Assembly (NCBI GenBank): GCA_023415575.1
Contig: JAEZKF010000034.1
Coordinates: forward strand, 1 to 35,193
Length of the DNA stretch: 35,193 nucleotides
Source: Bacillota bacterium
GTDB taxonomy: Bacteria > Bacillota > Clostridia > Oscillospirales > Ruminococcaceae
Direction of reading: 5' to 3'
This document shows, piece by piece, positions 33,520-35,193 of the stretch (positions are counted from its first letter, which is position 1; every line of letters begins with the position of its first letter). The notes below the pieces were generated by a model, which was not told the DNA's origin, ran no database searches, and worked only from the letters and a program-made list of their open reading frames with translations. The translations under genes were made by a program, and so were the position numbers.

Positions 33520-34398
33520 ATGGCAAAGCTCATACGCGCTATCTCCGCTGACGGCGGAGTGGTAGCCTATGCAATAGACAGCACCGACATTGTCGCGCGT
33601 GCCGAACAGATTCATGTCACCTCAGCCGTAGTAACGGCTGCTCTTGGCAGACTGCTCACCGCAGCCTCCATGATGGGCGCGATGCTCAAGGGAGACGACT
33701 GCTCATTGACCCTGCGTCTGGCGGGTGACGGCCCTGCCGGCTCGATTATTGCGGTTTCTGACAGCCACGGCAACGTGCGCGGCTATGCATCCAATCCCGT
33801 TGTGGAAATTCCGTTAAACGCCAAAGGAAAGCTCGATGTAGCAGGCGCGGTAGGCAAGAGTGGCTCGCTCTATGTTATCAAGGATTTGGGCCTCAAGGAG
33901 CCGTATATTGGTCAGGTGCCGATTATTTCGGGCGAGATAGCCGAGGATATCACCGGCTATTATGCTGCAAGCGAGCAAACACCGACTGTATGCGCTCTTG
34001 GAGTGCTTGTAAACCCCGATTTGACCGTAAAAGCAGCTGGAGGGTTTATTGTTCAGCTTTTGCCCGGGGCAGATGAAAACAGCATCACCGCTTTGGAGCA
34101 TAACCTGGAAGGCCTTGATTCGGTTACAAATATGCTATCTAGCGGCATGACACCTGAGGATATCTGCAGACGCGTGCTCACAGGGTTTGATCCTGAAATC
34201 TTGGACACCACTGAGGTCGGTTATCGTTGTACCTGCAGCAAGCAGCGGTACGAAAAAGCACTTGCCACCATCGGCAGCGATGAGTTGACAGAGATCATCG
34301 AGCAGGATAAGCAGGCAGAGGTAGTATGTCATTTCTGCAATAAAAAATATCTGTTTAGCGAGCAGGAGCTTAGAAGCATCTTAAAAGAAAGTAAATAA
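33520..34398 (+). CDS. hslO: Redox-regulated chaperone Hsp33
   Basis: Hsp33 is a cytoplasmic holdase that becomes active when oxidised. The 292 residues include the N-terminal core (LIRAISADGGVVAYAIDST, then TAALGRLLTAASMMGAMLKG and LRLAGDGPAGSI) and the C-terminal zinc switch with Cys236 and Cys238 (CTC) and Cys270 and Cys273 (CHFC), the usual CxC plus CxxC set. AGAAAGGA lies nine bases before the ATG. It follows the methyltransferase by 48 bases and converges with the minus-strand arsR gene. Confidence 0.97.
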   Translation: MAKLIRAISADGGVVAYAIDSTDIVARAEQIHVTSAVVTAALGRLLTAASMMGAMLKGDDCSLTLRLAGDGPAGSIIAVSDSHGNVRGYASNPVVEIPLNAKGKLDVAGAVGKSGSLYVIKDLGLKEPYIGQVPIISGEIAEDITGYYAASEQTPTVCALGVLVNPDLTVKAAGGFIVQLLPGADENSITALEHNLEGLDSVTNMLSSGMTPEDICRRVLTGFDPEILDTTEVGYRCTCSKQRYEKALATIGSDELTEIIEQDKQAEVVCHFCNKKYLFSEQELRSILKESK

Positions 34399-34431
34399 AA
34401 AGCGGCGAAACCGCATTGCGCGGCTTCGCCG
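34393..34431. terminator. Shared terminator between hslO and the arsR-like gene
   Basis: CGGCGAA (34403-34409) pairs with TTCGCCG (34425-34431) and CCGC (34411-34414) with GCGG (34420-34423), with one A-C mismatch. On the minus strand the stem runs into CTTTTTATTT, a good U-tract, so it is a full terminator for the arsR-like gene and a weaker one for hslO. Confidence 0.85.
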
Positions 34432-34439
34432 ATGAGGTC

Positions 34440-34718
34440 TTAGTATTTTTCGTTGTATATGTAGCTTAAAACCTCGTGCACCCGAACCCATTCATCGTGG
34501 TTGAGCGAGTAATATCGCCACAGCCCGGACTTTCTGCACACCACAAGGTTGAGCTTTTGTAAAACCTTTAAATGATGTGATAACGTAGGCTGCGTAATGT
34601 CCAACTCGCTCAAGATATCGTTTGCACATTTCTCGCCGTAGGATAGGATGTCAACAATCTTGAGTCTGTTGGGGTCAGACAGGGCTTTGAGTGTCGCTCC
34701 CAACACCTTGTAAGGCAT
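34440..34718 (-). CDS. ArsR/SmtB family transcriptional repressor
   Basis: This 92-residue winged-helix protein has the ArsR pattern: LGATLKALSDPNRLKIVDIL, then ANDILSELDITQPTLSHHLKVLQKLNLVVCRKSGLWRYYSL, with the recognition helix in TQPTLSHHLKVL. The metal motif of classic ArsR (ELCVCDL) is reduced here to one Cys in GEKCANDIL, with a second Cys later in VVCRKS, so metal sensing is uncertain. The start is placed at the second ATG (34718), because the first (34730) directly abuts the Shine-Dalgarno GAAAAGG. No target gene such as a transporter is next to it. Confidence 0.9.
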   Translation of the reverse strand: MPYKVLGATLKALSDPNRLKIVDILSYGEKCANDILSELDITQPTLSHHLKVLQKLNLVVCRKSGLWRYYSLNHDEWVRVHEVLSYIYNEKY

Positions 34719-34762
34719 AGCTTTGACCATCCTTTTCTATATCAAGTAGCATTTTTAACCTA

Positions 34763-34790
34763 ATTATACCCCTTTATTTTGCAAAGTCAA
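34763..34790 (-). promoter_or_regulatory. Promoter of the arsR-like gene
   Basis: On the minus strand TTGACT (34785-34790), a 16-base spacer and a perfect TATAAT (34763-34768) lie about 45 bases before the start codon. A perfect 8-4-8 palindrome sits just upstream at 34807-34826. Confidence 0.82.
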
Positions 34791-34806
34791 GGATTCGAGT
34801 TCTTTT

Positions 34807-34826
34807 GTATTGACTGATGTCAATAC
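34807..34826. repeat. Perfect palindrome upstream of the arsR promoter, operator candidate
   Basis: GTATTGAC and GTCAATAC flank the spacer TGAT. The repeat is perfect over eight bases per arm. It lies 16 bases beyond the arsR -35 box and about 57 bases before the tRNA promoter, in an otherwise AT-rich gap. The shape (TTGAC-N4-GTCAA) is like sites of dimeric regulators. A second, smaller repeat, TTTTGC-AG-GCAAAA, is at 34854-34867. Confidence 0.6.
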
Positions 34827-34882
34827 ATACTTTTAATGAATTTTTATATGCATTTTTGCAGGCAAAATAGTGATTTGGAGTG

Positions 34883-34911
34883 TTGACAACCAGCCCGAAA
34901 TATAGTATTAT
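34883..34911 (+). promoter_or_regulatory. Promoter of the tRNA cluster
   Basis: A consensus TTGACA (34883-34888), 17 bases and TATTAT (34906-34911) precede the first tRNA by about 33 bases. Confidence 0.85.
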
Positions 34912-34944
34912 ATATTTCGTTGTCACGCATGATGGCAGCGACGT

Positions 34945-35020
34945 GGGAGCATAGCTCAGCTGGGAGAGCATCTGCCTTACAAGCAGAGGGTCACAGGTTC
35001 GAGCCCTGTTGTTCCCACCA
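34945..35020 (+). tRNA. tRNA-Val (anticodon TAC)
   Basis: The cloverleaf folds fully: acceptor GGGAGCA with TGTTCCC (one G-U pair), D-stem GCTC/GAGC, anticodon stem TCTGC/GCAGA with the loop CTTACAA, T-stem ACAGG/CCTGT, discriminator A and an encoded CCA. Confidence 0.97.
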
Positions 35021-35023
35021 CAT

Positions 35024-35100
35024 GGCCTGGTAGTTCAGCTGGTTAGAACGCTAGCCTGTCACGCTTGAGGTCAGGGGTTCGAGCCCCCTTCAGGTCGCCA
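35024..35100 (+). tRNA. tRNA-Asp (anticodon GTC)
   Basis: The acceptor is GGCCTGG with TCAGGTC (two G-U pairs), D-stem GTTC/GAAC, anticodon loop CTGTCAC, T-stem AGGGG/CCCCT, discriminator G and encoded CCA. The anticodon stem CTAGC/GCTTG has one T-T mismatch at pair 28-42, where relatives usually have a Watson-Crick pair. Confidence 0.95.
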
Positions 35101-35106
35101 CCAAGT

Positions 35107-35182
<76 letters not shown>

Positions 35183-35193
35183 TGGTTTTTGCG

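Overview
This window is a stretch of core chromosome from a low-to-middle GC Gram-positive bacterium, most likely a member of the Clostridia and possibly of the Oscillospirales. Four things point there. The order uppS-cdsA-dxr-rseP-ispG-polC is a Firmicutes arrangement and includes a PolC-type replicase. The HisZ plus short HisG pair and the separate hisI and hisE genes fit Clostridia. The block rplS-lepB-rbgA-rnhB-yraN is typical of Firmicutes. Ribosome binding sites match AGAAAGGAGG strongly, many of them using the GAAAGG part. The genus assignment is inference. No insertion sequence, phage gene, CRISPR array or transfer gene was seen, and almost every base belongs to a recognisable housekeeping gene.

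Layout. Positions 1-9043 hold the end of uppS, then cdsA, dxr, rseP, ispG and polC, all on the plus strand. They cover isoprenoid precursor supply (MEP pathway), undecaprenyl and phospholipid synthesis, intramembrane proteolysis and the replicative polymerase. Positions 9086-17073 hold a ten-gene histidine operon, hisZ-G-D-C-B-H-A-F-I-E, behind one near-consensus promoter. It encodes every step except histidinol-phosphate phosphatase. Positions 17113-20253 hold rplS with its own promoter, long leader and terminator, then lepB, rbgA, rnhB and yraN. Positions 20327-23758 hold an M19 dipeptidase, threonine synthase, a small minus-strand cysteine-rich DUF1540 gene and a metallophosphoesterase.

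Positions 23832-30900 are a protein quality-control block: tig, clpP, clpX, lon and ysxC (engB). Promoters are visible before tig, clpX and lon, and hairpins lie in most gaps. Positions 30947-34398 hold lysA, a TrpR-family regulator of the YerC/YecD type, an overlapping SAM-dependent methyltransferase and hslO (Hsp33). A minus-strand ArsR-type repressor follows at 34440-34718. The window ends with a tRNA-Val, tRNA-Asp, tRNA-Phe cluster behind a strong promoter.

The points most worth a second look are regulatory. A TrpR-like regulator sits about 15 kb downstream of a his operon whose promoter carries inverted repeats. A perfect 8-4-8 palindrome lies upstream of the arsR promoter. Stable hairpins without U-tracts recur between genes. 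Trigger factor has an unusual Lys/Ala/Pro-rich tail of about 49 residues. I did not find a convincing undescribed multi-gene system here.
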